Assembly: GCA_937902925.1 (NCBI GenBank)
Contig: CALFNN010000070.1
Location: forward strand, 186,001-250,000
Direction of reading: 5' to 3'
DNA from: an uncultured Opitutaceae bacterium
Lineage (GTDB): Bacteria; Verrucomicrobiota; Verrucomicrobiia; Opitutales; Opitutaceae
DNA length: 64,000 nt
The notes under the pieces are model-generated. The model saw only the letters and a program-made list of their open reading frames with translations. It did not search any database and was not told the origin of the DNA. Position 1 is the stretch's first letter; every line of letters starts with the position of its first letter. This document shows positions 1 through 8,068 of this stretch, piece after piece. A program made the position numbers and the translations under genes.

Positions 1-53
1 GCGCACGAAATATTTTCAATCCCTTCCGCGCACCCCGCGCGACGGGCCGCGGC

Positions 54-704
54 TCACTGTGCCTGCGTGCTGCGGCCGCGACCGCCGCGCGGACCGTTTT
101 GATTTTGCCCCGGCACCCCCTGCGGTCGCGGCTGAATCGCCGGCGGCACGCCCATCCCGCCCGGCGGTGCGGCCTGTTCGCGCAACGCGCGGCGCCGGGC
201 CACGTCGGCCGCGATCGCGTCGAGCTGGCTTTGCGTCGTGGGGCTCACACTGGGCGGCGCCATCACCACCCCGGCCCCGATCACGGGCTGCGGGTTGACC
301 GCCGGCATCATCGCCAGATTCGGCACCGCCACGCCGCCCGAGGTGACCTTCGCCTCGTGCAACGGCAGCGTCAGGGTGCGGCCCTGGTATTCGACGGTGA
401 GCATCTCGCCGCCGGAGTCATATTGCTTCGCGAGGACTCCGAGGTCCGAATCGCGCTCATTCAGCCGGACCCACGTGCCGCTTTTTTTCGGCCCGGTCTC
501 GACCAGCCGGAACTTTATGCCGTCGCCGGCATCGGCCACGGCCCGGAACTCCAGCGGCGCATTCGCCGTCGGAGCCTCCGGGTTGGCGCCCTGCACGGGA
601 ACAAAAGGGGAGCTGGCCGCGAGCTGCGCCCCCGCCCGTCCGGCGCCCGCCCACGCAAGCAGGGCGCAAACCAGATACCGCGGCAGTGGACGACGGGGGG
701 CCAT
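54..704 (-). CDS. Secreted protein of unknown function, paralogue A
   Basis: I do not recognise a named family. From the ATG at 704 the protein has an Arg-containing N-terminus, a hydrophobic stretch and an AGA-type cleavage site before QLAASSPF, so it is probably exported. A more upstream start at 794 would put 30 extra residues before the signal peptide and is less likely. The middle carries a compact conserved block (PLEF, then a basic/GTW.RLNERD segment, QYDSGGE, VEYQGRTLTLPLHEAKV). It is followed by a helical ARRRALREQA segment and a low-complexity Pro/Gln/Gly/Arg tail. The next gene on the same strand (870-1526) has the same architecture, so the pair arose by tandem duplication. The block resembles in style the small periplasmic domain of pilus or secretion proteins, but that is only an impression. 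Confidence 0.7.
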   Translation of the reverse strand: MAPRRPLPRYLVCALLAWAGAGRAGAQLAASSPFVPVQGANPEAPTANAPLEFRAVADAGDGIKFRLVETGPKKSGTWVRLNERDSDLGVLAKQYDSGGEMLTVEYQGRTLTLPLHEAKVTSGGVAVPNLAMMPAVNPQPVIGAGVVMAPPSVSPTTQSQLDAIAADVARRRALREQAAPPGGMGVPPAIQPRPQGVPGQNQNGPRGGRGRSTQAQ

Positions 705-869
705 GGGAAAACAAGGATTGGTCAATGGGACGGACGCCGCACCAACAAGTGACACAAGATTTCGGGCCGATTCAAGATTCGTCCTCCCCGGCATGCCACG
801 CGCCGCGCCGATCCCCCGGCCTTGCGCCCGCGGCCTCGGACCGTGACGCGTCCATGCGGGTCACTCCCG

Positions 870-1526
870 CTACTGGCCGCGCGCCCGGCCGCCGCGCTGC
901 CCGCGGGCCGCGTTGGGATTCTGCTGGAAGCCCTGCGGCCGCGCCGGTTGCACCGGCTGCAGGATCGGCGGCGTCATGGGAATCACCTGGCCGTTGGGTT
1001 GCACCGCCTGCTCGCGCAGCGCCCGGCGCCGCGCCACCTCCGCCGCCACCGCCTCGAGGCGTTGCTGTTCCTGCGCGGGAGTCACGTTGAGTGCCACCGG
1101 CGCGGTGACCCCGACCGGCATCGGCATCGCGCTCATCGCGATGTTCGGCGCCATGCCCGACGAGGTCACTTTGGCCTCGTGCTCGGCGAGCGTGAGGGTC
1201 TGGCCGTGGTATTCGACTATGGCGGTGTCGTGGTTCGCGTCGTATTGCTTGACCACAAACTCATACGCGGGATCGCGTTCGTTGATCTTCAGCCACGCGC
1301 CGGTTTTTTTTCCCGGATCGTAGATTCGCACCTTCAGCCCCTCGCCCGGCAGCTCGATCAGTCCGCGGAATTCCAACGGAGCCCCTGCCGTGGGCGTCGA
1401 TGAATCGGCCGGCTTGACCGGGAGAAACGGCGAGCTGGCCGCCAGTTGCGCCCGGGCCGCGGTCACCGGGGACCCGGCGAGGCCGAGGATCGCAAGGGCT
1501 CGGAAAACTTGGGACCGGTGATTCAT
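870..1526 (-). CDS. Secreted protein of unknown function, paralogue B
   Basis: This 218-residue protein has a clear Sec signal peptide (MNHRSQVFRALAILGLAG with an A-R-A site before QLAASSPF). It shares the mature N-terminus QLAASSPF.PV, the PLEF block, the K.GAWLKINERDP block, VEYHGQTLTL..HEAKVTS and the AEVARRRALREQA helix with the gene at 54-704. The C-terminus is again Pro/Gln/Arg/Gly-rich. The gap between the two genes is about 165 bp on the same strand, so they may be cotranscribed, with this copy upstream. Function is unknown; I infer an envelope role only from the export signal. Confidence 0.72.
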   Translation of the reverse strand: MNHRSQVFRALAILGLAGSPVTAARAQLAASSPFLPVKPADSSTPTAGAPLEFRGLIELPGEGLKVRIYDPGKKTGAWLKINERDPAYEFVVKQYDANHDTAIVEYHGQTLTLAEHEAKVTSSGMAPNIAMSAMPMPVGVTAPVALNVTPAQEQQRLEAVAAEVARRRALREQAVQPNGQVIPMTPPILQPVQPARPQGFQQNPNAARGQRGGRARGQ

Positions 1527-1620
1527 GCCAGGGAACGCATAGTGAAAGGACGCGCGCGCCGTCCGTCAAGGGACACCGTTTTTTGCCAACGGGTCCCTGC
1601 GGTCAGCCATCGGGTCCCCG

Positions 1621-3006
1621 CTACAGCAGCGTTCCGCGCATGATGAGGAGCGCCACGGTGAAATAGATGATCAACCCGGTCACGTCCACGAGCGTCGCGA
1701 TGAACGGCGCGCTGGATGTCGCGGGGTCGAAGCCCGCCCGCTTGATGAGCAACGGCAGCATCGAACCCATCAGCGAACCCCACATCACAATGCCTACGAG
1801 CGCCGTGCCGACGGTGGCGGCGACCAGCAGCCAGTGTTCGCCATAAGTGTTTGGAAAAATAAACGACCAGACCGAGATGCGCAGCACCCCGATCACCCCC
1901 AGAATTATGCCGAGCGACAGGCCCGCCACCAGCTCGCGTCGCATGATGCGCCACCAGTCGCGCAACTTGAACTCGCCGAGCGCGAGCGCCCGAATGACGA
2001 GTGTCGCGGCTTGCGAGCCGGCGTTGCCGCCCGAGCTGACAACCAGCGGTAGAAACAGCGAAAGCACGATGGCCTTGGCCAGTTCCCCTTCGTAGTATTT
2101 CAGCGCGGTCGCCGTCAGCATCTCGCCGAGAAACAACACGACGAGCCAGCTCGCACGTTTCTTCACCATCTTGGAGAGCGCGATCGTCGTGTAGGGTTCG
2201 TCCAGCGCCTCGCTGCCGCCCATCTTCTGGATGTCCTCCGTCGCCTCCTCCTCCGCCACGTCGAGCATGTCGTCGACCGTCACGATCCCGATGATCTTCT
2301 TGTTTTCGTCGACCACCGGCAGCGCCACGCGGTCGAACGTCCGGAACAGCCCGAGCGCCTTCTCGCGGTCGTCCGTCGGCGCGAGCATCGTGAAGTTGCC
2401 GTCGAGCAGCTCGCGCACGGGCCGGTCCAGCGGCGACAGCAGGAAGCGCCGCACCCGGATGTCGTCGATCAGGTGCCCCGCGTCGTCGACGACGTAGACC
2501 ATGTTGAGCGTCTCGCGGTCGTAACCGTGCTCGCGGATGTAATCGAGCGCCTGCCGCACGCTCCACTCCGGGTGCACCGCCACGTAGTCGAGCGTCATCA
2601 TCCGGCCGACGCTGTGCTCCGGGTAGGCGAGCAGCGACTGCGCCACCTGCCGCTCGTCGGGCGTGAGCATCGAGAGCATCTGCATCGCCACGTCGAGCGG
2701 CAGCTCGTTGAGGAACGCCGTGCGGTCGTCGGGCGGCAGCGCGTTCAGCAGCGCCGCGGCCTGGTCCTGCGTGAGCACCTTGAGCAGCTTCTTCTGCGAC
2801 TCGAGCGGCATGTAGGTGAAGATCGCCGCGTCGAGCGGACGCGAGCCGACGCGGAACAGCGCCGCCAGTTCCTCGACCGGCAGGTCGGCGATCAGTGGCG
2901 CGAGATCGGCGGGCAGCCACGGCTCGAGGTATTTTTTCAACGCGGCAAGGTCCTTGCGCGCGATGAGCGCCGAGATTTCGATTTTGACATTGGCCTGCGC
3001 GGGCAT
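1621..3006 (-). CDS. mgtE: Magnesium transporter MgtE
   Basis: The 461-residue protein has the full MgtE order. The N-terminal superhelical domain (roughly residues 10-130, with LLNALPPDDRTAFLNELP) is followed by tandem CBS domains (about 135-255, including VVDENKKIIGIVTVDDMLDVAEEEATEDI). The C-terminal part has five hydrophobic helices (about 280-460) with SSGGNAGSQAATLVIRALALGE, the family's pore signature. MgtE is a Mg2+-gated channel or transporter of the inner membrane; the CBS and N domains sense cytosolic Mg2+. Length is typical. No Mg2+ riboswitch could be recognised in the ~215 bp upstream of the start, although GC-rich dyads are present there. Confidence 0.95.
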   Translation of the reverse strand: MPAQANVKIEISALIARKDLAALKKYLEPWLPADLAPLIADLPVEELAALFRVGSRPLDAAIFTYMPLESQKKLLKVLTQDQAAALLNALPPDDRTAFLNELPLDVAMQMLSMLTPDERQVAQSLLAYPEHSVGRMMTLDYVAVHPEWSVRQALDYIREHGYDRETLNMVYVVDDAGHLIDDIRVRRFLLSPLDRPVRELLDGNFTMLAPTDDREKALGLFRTFDRVALPVVDENKKIIGIVTVDDMLDVAEEEATEDIQKMGGSEALDEPYTTIALSKMVKKRASWLVVLFLGEMLTATALKYYEGELAKAIVLSLFLPLVVSSGGNAGSQAATLVIRALALGEFKLRDWWRIMRRELVAGLSLGIILGVIGVLRISVWSFIFPNTYGEHWLLVAATVGTALVGIVMWGSLMGSMLPLLIKRAGFDPATSSAPFIATLVDVTGLIIYFTVALLIMRGTLL

Positions 3007-3181
3007 GGACCGAGGCAGACAGTTCCCGCCGCCCGTTTCAATCCCCGCGCAATGCAGCCGGGCTCTTCCCTTCCCCTCCCCCGCCGCCGGCGGGAAGCGC
3101 CCCCGCCTCCCGCCGTGCCCGCCAACGGCGCCTCGCCGCGGAGTCCGCGGGATTTGAACCCGGGGAAAATTTTTCTTGCCA

Positions 3182-3211
3182 AGGAAACTTAAAATACTTT
3201 TTTAGTTTCCT
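3182..3211. promoter_or_regulatory. Long dyad upstream of TetR gene, probable operator
   Basis: An AT-rich 30 bp palindrome has 13 bp arms (3182-3194 and 3199-3211, one mismatch) around a 4 bp centre. It ends 11 bp before the ATG of the TetR-family gene and stands out in otherwise very GC-rich DNA. TetR dimers typically bind 15-30 bp palindromes in their own promoter, so autoregulation of the whole export operon is the natural reading. A transcription terminator is less likely because it lies before, not after, genes on both strands. Confidence 0.6.
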
Positions 3212-3222
3212 GATTTTCCGCC

Positions 3223-3864
3223 ATGCCCGAGCCCATCCCGACACCCTTCGCCGCCGAGCCACCGGCCACCGCCCGCATCCTGCTGGCGGCGCACCGGCAC
3301 CTGTTCAGCCGCGGCTACAACGCGCTCACCATGGACGACCTCGCCCATGAGCTGGGCATGAGCAAGAAAACGCTCTACCTCCACTTCCCGGGCAAGGACG
3401 CGCTCATCGAGCGGATCATCGACCTCGTCGGCCAGTCGCTGCACGTCCGCATGGAGGCGGTGCTCTCCGACCCGAAGCTCACGTTTCCCCAGCGGCTCGC
3501 GGGAGTGGTGGAGATCGTCGGGAGCACGCTCGCCAAGGCCAGCCCGACCATGCTGCGCGATCTCCAGCGCTTCACGCCCCACATCTACCAGAAAATCGAG
3601 CAGCTCCGGCAAAAAAACATCCCCTATGTTTTCGGCCGTCTCATCCGCGACGGCATCGCCAGCGGCAAGGTGCGGCCGGACATCGATCCCGCTTTCGCCA
3701 CCGAGTTCTGGCTCCAGGCCATCCGCAACCTGATCCAGCCCGAGACACTCGAGCATACCGGCCTGACGCCGCGGCAGACTTTCGAAAAAGCCCTCAACCT
3801 GTTCTTCAACGGGCTCCTCACGCCCGCCGGACGCAAAGATTATGAAAAATCCCTTGTTCCCTGA
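3223..3864 (+). CDS. TetR/AcrR-family regulator of the export operon (CecR-like)
   Basis: The 213-residue protein has an N-terminal TetR helix-turn-helix (about residues 15-62: ARILLAAHRHLFSRGYNALT, then DDLAHELGMSKKTLYLHF, KDALIERI) and a divergent all-helical ligand domain. It overlaps the start of the adaptor gene by 23 bp, so it is the first gene of the export operon. The E. coli equivalent, CecR (YbiH), sits at the head of ybhGFSR and represses it; position and domain type match, though orthology is inferred. The palindrome at 3182-3211 is the likely binding site. Inducer is unknown. Confidence 0.88.
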   Translation: MPEPIPTPFAAEPPATARILLAAHRHLFSRGYNALTMDDLAHELGMSKKTLYLHFPGKDALIERIIDLVGQSLHVRMEAVLSDPKLTFPQRLAGVVEIVGSTLAKASPTMLRDLQRFTPHIYQKIEQLRQKNIPYVFGRLIRDGIASGKVRPDIDPAFATEFWLQAIRNLIQPETLEHTGLTPRQTFEKALNLFFNGLLTPAGRKDYEKSLVP

Positions 3865-4849
3865 CCGCCGCGTGCGCCGCGCCGCGCTGCTCCTCCTCGC
3901 CACGCTCCCGCTCGGGTTCGGCGCGTGCCACCGCCCCGCCGAAACCCCATCCGGCGACCTCCTCCTTTCCGGCAACATCGAGGTCACCGACGCCCAGCTC
4001 GGCTTCAAGATCCCCGGCCGCGTCGCCGAGCGCGCCGTCTCCGAGGGCGGCCGCGTCACCGCCGGCCAGCTCATTGCCCGCCTCGACGACGCCGAGCAAA
4101 AGGAGCAACTCGCGCTTCGGCGCGCCGAGCAATCCGCTGCCGAGGCCGCGCTGGCCGAACTCGAGGCCGGCTCGCGCCCGCAGGAAATCGCCGCCGCCGA
4201 GGCCACGCTGCACAGCGCGGAGGCGGAACGCGATCGCGCCAGGCTCGATTTCACGCGCCAACAGGAATTGCTCGGCAAGGAGGCCATTTCGAACCGCGAG
4301 TTCGAGGCGGCCCAAGCGCAGTTGAAAGTCGCCGACGCCCGGGCCGCCGAGGCCGGCGAGCGCCTGAAACTCGTGCAAGCCGGCCCGCGCACCGAGACGA
4401 TCAACCAGGCCCGCGCCCGCGTCGAGCAGGCGCGCGCCTCCGTCGCCCTCGCCGGGACCCAGCTCGAAAACACCCGGCTCGTCTCGCCGCTCACCGGCGT
4501 CGTCCTCTCGCACAACGTCGAGCCCGGCGAGTTCGTCTCCGCCGGCACGCCCGTCGCGACCGTCGCCGACATCGCCCACATGTGGGTCCGTGCCTACGTC
4601 AACCAGACCGATCTCGGCCGCGTCCACCTCGGCCAGAAGGTCGCCGTCCACACCGACACGTTTCCCGACAAGACCTACGACGGCACCGTCAGCTTCATCT
4701 CCGCCGAGGCGGAGTTCACGCCGAAGACCGTCCAGACGCCGAAGGAGCGCGTGAAGCTCGTCTTCCGCCTCAAGGTCGACGTTGCCAATCCCAACGACGA
4801 GCTCAAGTCCGGCATGCCGGCCGACGTCGTCATCCCGGTGAAATCGTAG
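3842..4849 (+). CDS. ybhG: HlyD-family periplasmic adaptor (YbhG-like)
   Basis: This is the membrane-fusion or adaptor subunit that links an inner-membrane ABC exporter to a TolC channel. The N-terminus is hydrophobic and ends in FGAC, so it may be a lipoprotein, although the lipobox is not perfect. A split lipoyl domain (PGRVAERAVSEGGRVTAGQLIARLDDAE near residue 55, and SPLTGVVLSHNVEPGEFVSAG later) brackets a long helical hairpin (about 85-205, with repeated AEA/EQARA heptads). Barrel domains with a K.A.V.TD.FPDKTYDGTVSFIS segment follow. The 335-residue length agrees with YbhG. It overlaps the regulator upstream and is followed after 44 bp by the first ATPase. Confidence 0.9.
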   Translation: MKNPLFPDRRVRRAALLLLATLPLGFGACHRPAETPSGDLLLSGNIEVTDAQLGFKIPGRVAERAVSEGGRVTAGQLIARLDDAEQKEQLALRRAEQSAAEAALAELEAGSRPQEIAAAEATLHSAEAERDRARLDFTRQQELLGKEAISNREFEAAQAQLKVADARAAEAGERLKLVQAGPRTETINQARARVEQARASVALAGTQLENTRLVSPLTGVVLSHNVEPGEFVSAGTPVATVADIAHMWVRAYVNQTDLGRVHLGQKVAVHTDTFPDKTYDGTVSFISAEAEFTPKTVQTPKERVKLVFRLKVDVANPNDELKSGMPADVVIPVKS

Positions 4850-4893
4850 GCGCGCCCTTCCCGCCCGCCCCGCATCCGCCTTCGCGCCGCACC

Positions 4894-5826
4894 ATGTCCA
4901 TCATCCACACGCAGGGCCTGCGCCGGACCTTCGGTGACGTCGTCGCCGTCGACGGCCTCGATCTCGACATCGCCGCGGGCGAGATCTTCGGCCTCGTCGG
5001 ACCCGACGGGGCCGGCAAGACGACGACGATGCGCATGCTCACGGGCATTCTCACGCCCACCGCCGGCCAGGCCACCGTCGCGGATTTCGACGTCACGCGC
5101 GACGAGGACCGGTTGCAGGATCACATCGGCTACATGAGCCAGCGCTTCGGGCTCTACCCGGATCTCACGGTCCACGAAAACCTGATGTTCTACGCCGACA
5201 TCTACGGCGTGCCCGCCGCCGGCCGCCGCGAAAAAACCGAGCGGCTCCTCGGCTTCAGCAACCTCACGCCGTTCCAGCACCGCCTCGCCGGCAACCTCTC
5301 CGGCGGCATGAAACAGAAACTCGGCCTCGCCTGCGCGCTCATCCACACGCCGCGCGTCCTCTTCCTCGACGAGCCGACCAATGGCGTGGACCCCGTCTCG
5401 CGCCGCGACTTCTGGCGCATCCTTTACCAACTCGTCCGCGACGGCGTGACGATCTTCGTTTCCACCGCCTATCTCGACGAGGCCGAGCGGTGCAACCGCC
5501 TCGCGCTCCTCCATCGCGGCAAGCTCCTCGGCGTCGGCACGCCGGCCGAGTTGAAGGCGATGATGCCCGGCGCGCTCTTCGAGGTCCGCACTTCCGATTC
5601 GCGCCGCGCCGCCGCCCGGCTCCGCGAAAATTTAACCGGCGCCACGGTCGGCCTCTTCGGCGACCGCGTGCACGTGTCGCTCCGCGACTCCGCCAACGCC
5701 GAGCGCCGCACCCGCGAGCTGCTGGCCTCCGCGCAGCTCGAACTCATTTCGTTCCGCGCCATCGAGCCGTCGCTCGAGGATGTGTTCGTTTCCGTGATCG
5801 ACGCCCCCCAACCCGGCCCGTCCTGA
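4894..5826 (+). CDS. ybhF: ABC exporter ATPase, equivalent to the N-terminal half of YbhF
   Basis: The ATG at 4894 is preferred: the frame is open far upstream but that part overlaps the adaptor gene and reads as shadow sequence. The 310-residue product has Walker A GPDGAGKTTT (about 36-45), Q-loop YMSQRFGLYPDLT, signature NLSGGMKQKLGLA and Walker B LFLDEPTNGVDP. The switch (H-loop) position is Ala (STAYLDEAERC), matching the degenerate first nucleotide-binding domain of E. coli YbhF (GPDGAGKTT, STSYLDEAE). In E. coli both ATPase domains are one polypeptide; here the second is a separate gene 114 bp downstream. It energises export together with the permeases at 6933-9199. Confidence 0.92.
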   Translation: MSIIHTQGLRRTFGDVVAVDGLDLDIAAGEIFGLVGPDGAGKTTTMRMLTGILTPTAGQATVADFDVTRDEDRLQDHIGYMSQRFGLYPDLTVHENLMFYADIYGVPAAGRREKTERLLGFSNLTPFQHRLAGNLSGGMKQKLGLACALIHTPRVLFLDEPTNGVDPVSRRDFWRILYQLVRDGVTIFVSTAYLDEAERCNRLALLHRGKLLGVGTPAELKAMMPGALFEVRTSDSRRAAARLRENLTGATVGLFGDRVHVSLRDSANAERRTRELLASAQLELISFRAIEPSLEDVFVSVIDAPQPGPS

Positions 5827-5842
5827 AGTCGCCGCCGCTCCC

Positions 5843-5932
5843 ATGATCGTCGCCATCATCGTGCTTGTCCTGCTCACCGCTCTCGTCGCCACCGACACCG
5901 GTGCCGGCGGCGACGGTCCGCACTCGGATTGA
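5843..5932 (+). CDS. Possible 29-residue single-helix membrane peptide
   Basis: A 30-codon ORF lies exactly between the two ATPase genes: ATG at 5843 (MIVAIIVLVLLTALVATDTG...) and TGA at 5930-5932. Its stop is 8 bp before the ATG of the next gene. The first 17 residues are almost entirely aliphatic, as in a transmembrane helix, and the rest is short and polar. No strong Shine-Dalgarno is visible. It could be a genuine small subunit or merely a translational bridge at the point where the YbhF fusion is split. Existence as a gene is uncertain. Confidence 0.35.
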   Translation: MIVAIIVLVLLTALVATDTGAGGDGPHSD

Positions 5933-5940
5933 TTCGCGCC

Positions 5941-6936
5941 ATGCCCTCCACCACGCCCACACCGCCACCGGCCGACGCCGCGCCGATCGTCGAGGTCCAG
6001 AACCTCGAGAAGCGGTTCGGGGCGTTCCGCGCGGTCGCGGGCATCTCGTTTTCCGTGCGCCGCGGCGAGATTTTCGGCTTCCTCGGCCCGAACGGCGCCG
6101 GCAAGTCCACCACGATCCGGATGCTCTGCGGCCTGCTCACGCCGTCCGGCGGCTCCGGCCGCGTCGCGGGCTTCGACATCATCCGCGAGACCGAGCGGAT
6201 CAAGACGCGCATCGGCTACATGAGCCAGAAATTCTCCCTCTACGACGAACTCACCGTCGGCGAGAACATCGATTTCTACAGCGGCATCTACAACCTGCCG
6301 CGCGCAAAAAAATCCGAGCGCAAGGCCTGGGTCCTCGAGATGGCCGGCCTGCAGGAACTCCACCGCACGCGCACGCGCGACCTCTCCGGCGGCTGGAAAC
6401 AGCGCCTCGCGCTCGGTTGCGCCGTGTTGCACGAGCCGCCGATCCTGTTTCTCGACGAACCGACGTCGGGCGTCGATCCCATCAGCCGCCGGCAGTTCTG
6501 GGACATGATCTACCGGTTCGCCGGCGCGGGCGTCACCGTGTTCGTGACGACGCACTACATGGAGGAGTCCGAGTATTGCGACCGGCTCGGCATCGTCTAC
6601 CGCGGCGAACTCATCGCGCTCGGCACGCCGCGCCAGCTCAAGACCGAGAAGATGCCCGAGTGCGTCCTCGAGATCGACTGCGCCCGGCCCAACGACGCGA
6701 TGGCCGCGATCGAGCGCCTGCCCGAGGTGCAGGAGGTCGCGCTCTTCGGCAAGGGCCTGCACGCCATCGCCCAGAACGCCGAGACCGCGAGCGGCGCCAT
6801 CCGCACCGCGCTCACCGCCGGCGATTTCGCGCTGACGCGGATCGAGCGCATCGCGCCGACGATGGAGGACGTGTTCGTCTCGCTCATCGAGGCGCGCGAC
6901 CGCGCCAGCGGCCGGCAGGCGGAGGTGAGCCGGTGA
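5941..6936 (+). CDS. ybhF: ABC exporter ATPase, equivalent to the C-terminal half of YbhF
   Basis: The ATG at 5941 is chosen over an in-frame TTG at 5929. The protein has canonical Walker A GPNGAGKSTT, Q-loop YMSQKFSLYDELT, signature DLSGGWKQRLALG, Walker B LFLDEPTSGVDP and an intact H-loop His in TTHYMEESEYCDRLG. These fit the second, catalytically complete domain of YbhF (TTHFMDEAEYCDR). The C-terminal ~100 residues form the usual regulatory extension ending in TMEDVFVSLIEARD. It overlaps the next permease gene by 4 bp (GTGA). I infer that it forms a heterodimer with the ATPase at 4894-5826, giving one consensus and one degenerate nucleotide site. Confidence 0.92.
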   Translation: MPSTTPTPPPADAAPIVEVQNLEKRFGAFRAVAGISFSVRRGEIFGFLGPNGAGKSTTIRMLCGLLTPSGGSGRVAGFDIIRETERIKTRIGYMSQKFSLYDELTVGENIDFYSGIYNLPRAKKSERKAWVLEMAGLQELHRTRTRDLSGGWKQRLALGCAVLHEPPILFLDEPTSGVDPISRRQFWDMIYRFAGAGVTVFVTTHYMEESEYCDRLGIVYRGELIALGTPRQLKTEKMPECVLEIDCARPNDAMAAIERLPEVQEVALFGKGLHAIAQNAETASGAIRTALTAGDFALTRIERIAPTMEDVFVSLIEARDRASGRQAEVSR

Positions 6937-8066
6937 AACTGCAACGCCTCTGGGCCGTCGCCCGCAAGGAATCGATCCACATCCGCCGCGACCCGCGCAG
7001 CCTCGGCCTCGCCATCGGCATCCCGATGCTGATGATCCTGCTCTTCGGCTACGCGCTCACGCTCGACGTCGACCACGTGCCGCTCGTCGCGTGGGACCAG
7101 AGCGGCACGCCCGCGAGCCGCGCCTACCTTTCGCAGTTCACCAGCTCGCGCTACTTCGCGTTTCAAGGCGCCGCCGACAACTACCGCGACCTTGAGCACG
7201 CCATCGACACGCGCCAGGCGTGGATCGCGCTCGTGATTCCCTCCGGCTTCGCCCGCGATCTCGCCGCCGGCCGCCAGCCCGCCGTGCAGGCGCTCGTCGA
7301 CGGCTCCGACTCGAACACCGCCGGCATCGTGCTCGGCTACGCGCAGGGCATCACGCTCGCCTACAACCAGCACATCACGCTCGCCGAAATCCAGCGCGCC
7401 ACCGGCACCACGCCCGCGCCGTCGCTCGATCTCCGCTCGCGCGTCTGGTTCAACCCCGACCTCGAGTCGAAGAACTTCATCATCCCCGGCATCATCGCGG
7501 TCATCATGGGCCTCATCGCCGCGCTGCTCACCTCGCTCACCGTCGCCCGCGAATGGGAGAGCGGCACGATGGAGCAGCTCATCTCGACTCCCATCCGGCC
7601 GGCCGAGCTCATCCTCGGAAAACTTCTCCCCTACTTCGTCATCGGCCTCGTCGACGTGCTCATCGCCGTCCTGATGGCGGTGTTCCTCTTCCACGTGCCG
7701 CTGCGCGGCAGCGTGCTGCTGCTCTTCGGCGTCGCCGCCCTCTTCATCATCGGCACCATCGCGCAGGGCATCCTCATCAGCACGGTCGCCCGCCAGCAAT
7801 TGCTCGCGAGCCAGTTTGCGATGGTGTCGACGTTCCTCCCCGCGTTCCTGCTCTCCGGCTTCACGTTCGCCATCGCGAACATGCCGCTGCCGGTGCAGGT
7901 CATCACCTTCGTCGTGCCCGCGCGCTACTTCGTGGCGCTCGTGAAGGGCATCTTCCTCCGCGGCGTCGGACTCGGCGCGATGTGGCCCGACGCGCTTTTC
8001 CTGCTCGTCTTCGCGACCGTCGTCGCGGGCGCCGCCATCAGGAAATTCCGCAAGAAACTCGTCTGA
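6933..8066 (+). CDS. ybhS: ABC-2 type permease (YbhS-like)
   Basis: The GTG start at 6933 overlaps the stop of the ATPase gene. The 377-residue protein has one N-terminal membrane helix (PMLMILLFGYALTLDV), a large periplasmic domain (about residues 45-180, with DGSDSNTAGIVLGYAQ) and five C-terminal helices including the ABC-2 signature region EWESGTMEQLISTPIRPAELILGK. Length and topology match YbhS/YbhR and the drug-exporter permease YhhJ. It is separated from the second permease by 2 bp, so translation is probably coupled. Substrate is unknown; E. coli YbhFSR has been linked to antibiotic and cation efflux. Confidence 0.9.
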   Translation: MKLQRLWAVARKESIHIRRDPRSLGLAIGIPMLMILLFGYALTLDVDHVPLVAWDQSGTPASRAYLSQFTSSRYFAFQGAADNYRDLEHAIDTRQAWIALVIPSGFARDLAAGRQPAVQALVDGSDSNTAGIVLGYAQGITLAYNQHITLAEIQRATGTTPAPSLDLRSRVWFNPDLESKNFIIPGIIAVIMGLIAALLTSLTVAREWESGTMEQLISTPIRPAELILGKLLPYFVIGLVDVLIAVLMAVFLFHVPLRGSVLLLFGVAALFIIGTIAQGILISTVARQQLLASQFAMVSTFLPAFLLSGFTFAIANMPLPVQVITFVVPARYFVALVKGIFLRGVGLGAMWPDALFLLVFATVVAGAAIRKFRKKLV

Positions 8067-8068
8067 CC

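Noticed and set aside
54-1526. Reading the two plus-strand frames opposite the secreted paralogues as genes
   Set aside because: They are Arg/His/Pro-rich shadows with no domain; the minus-strand products have signal peptides and mutual similarity.
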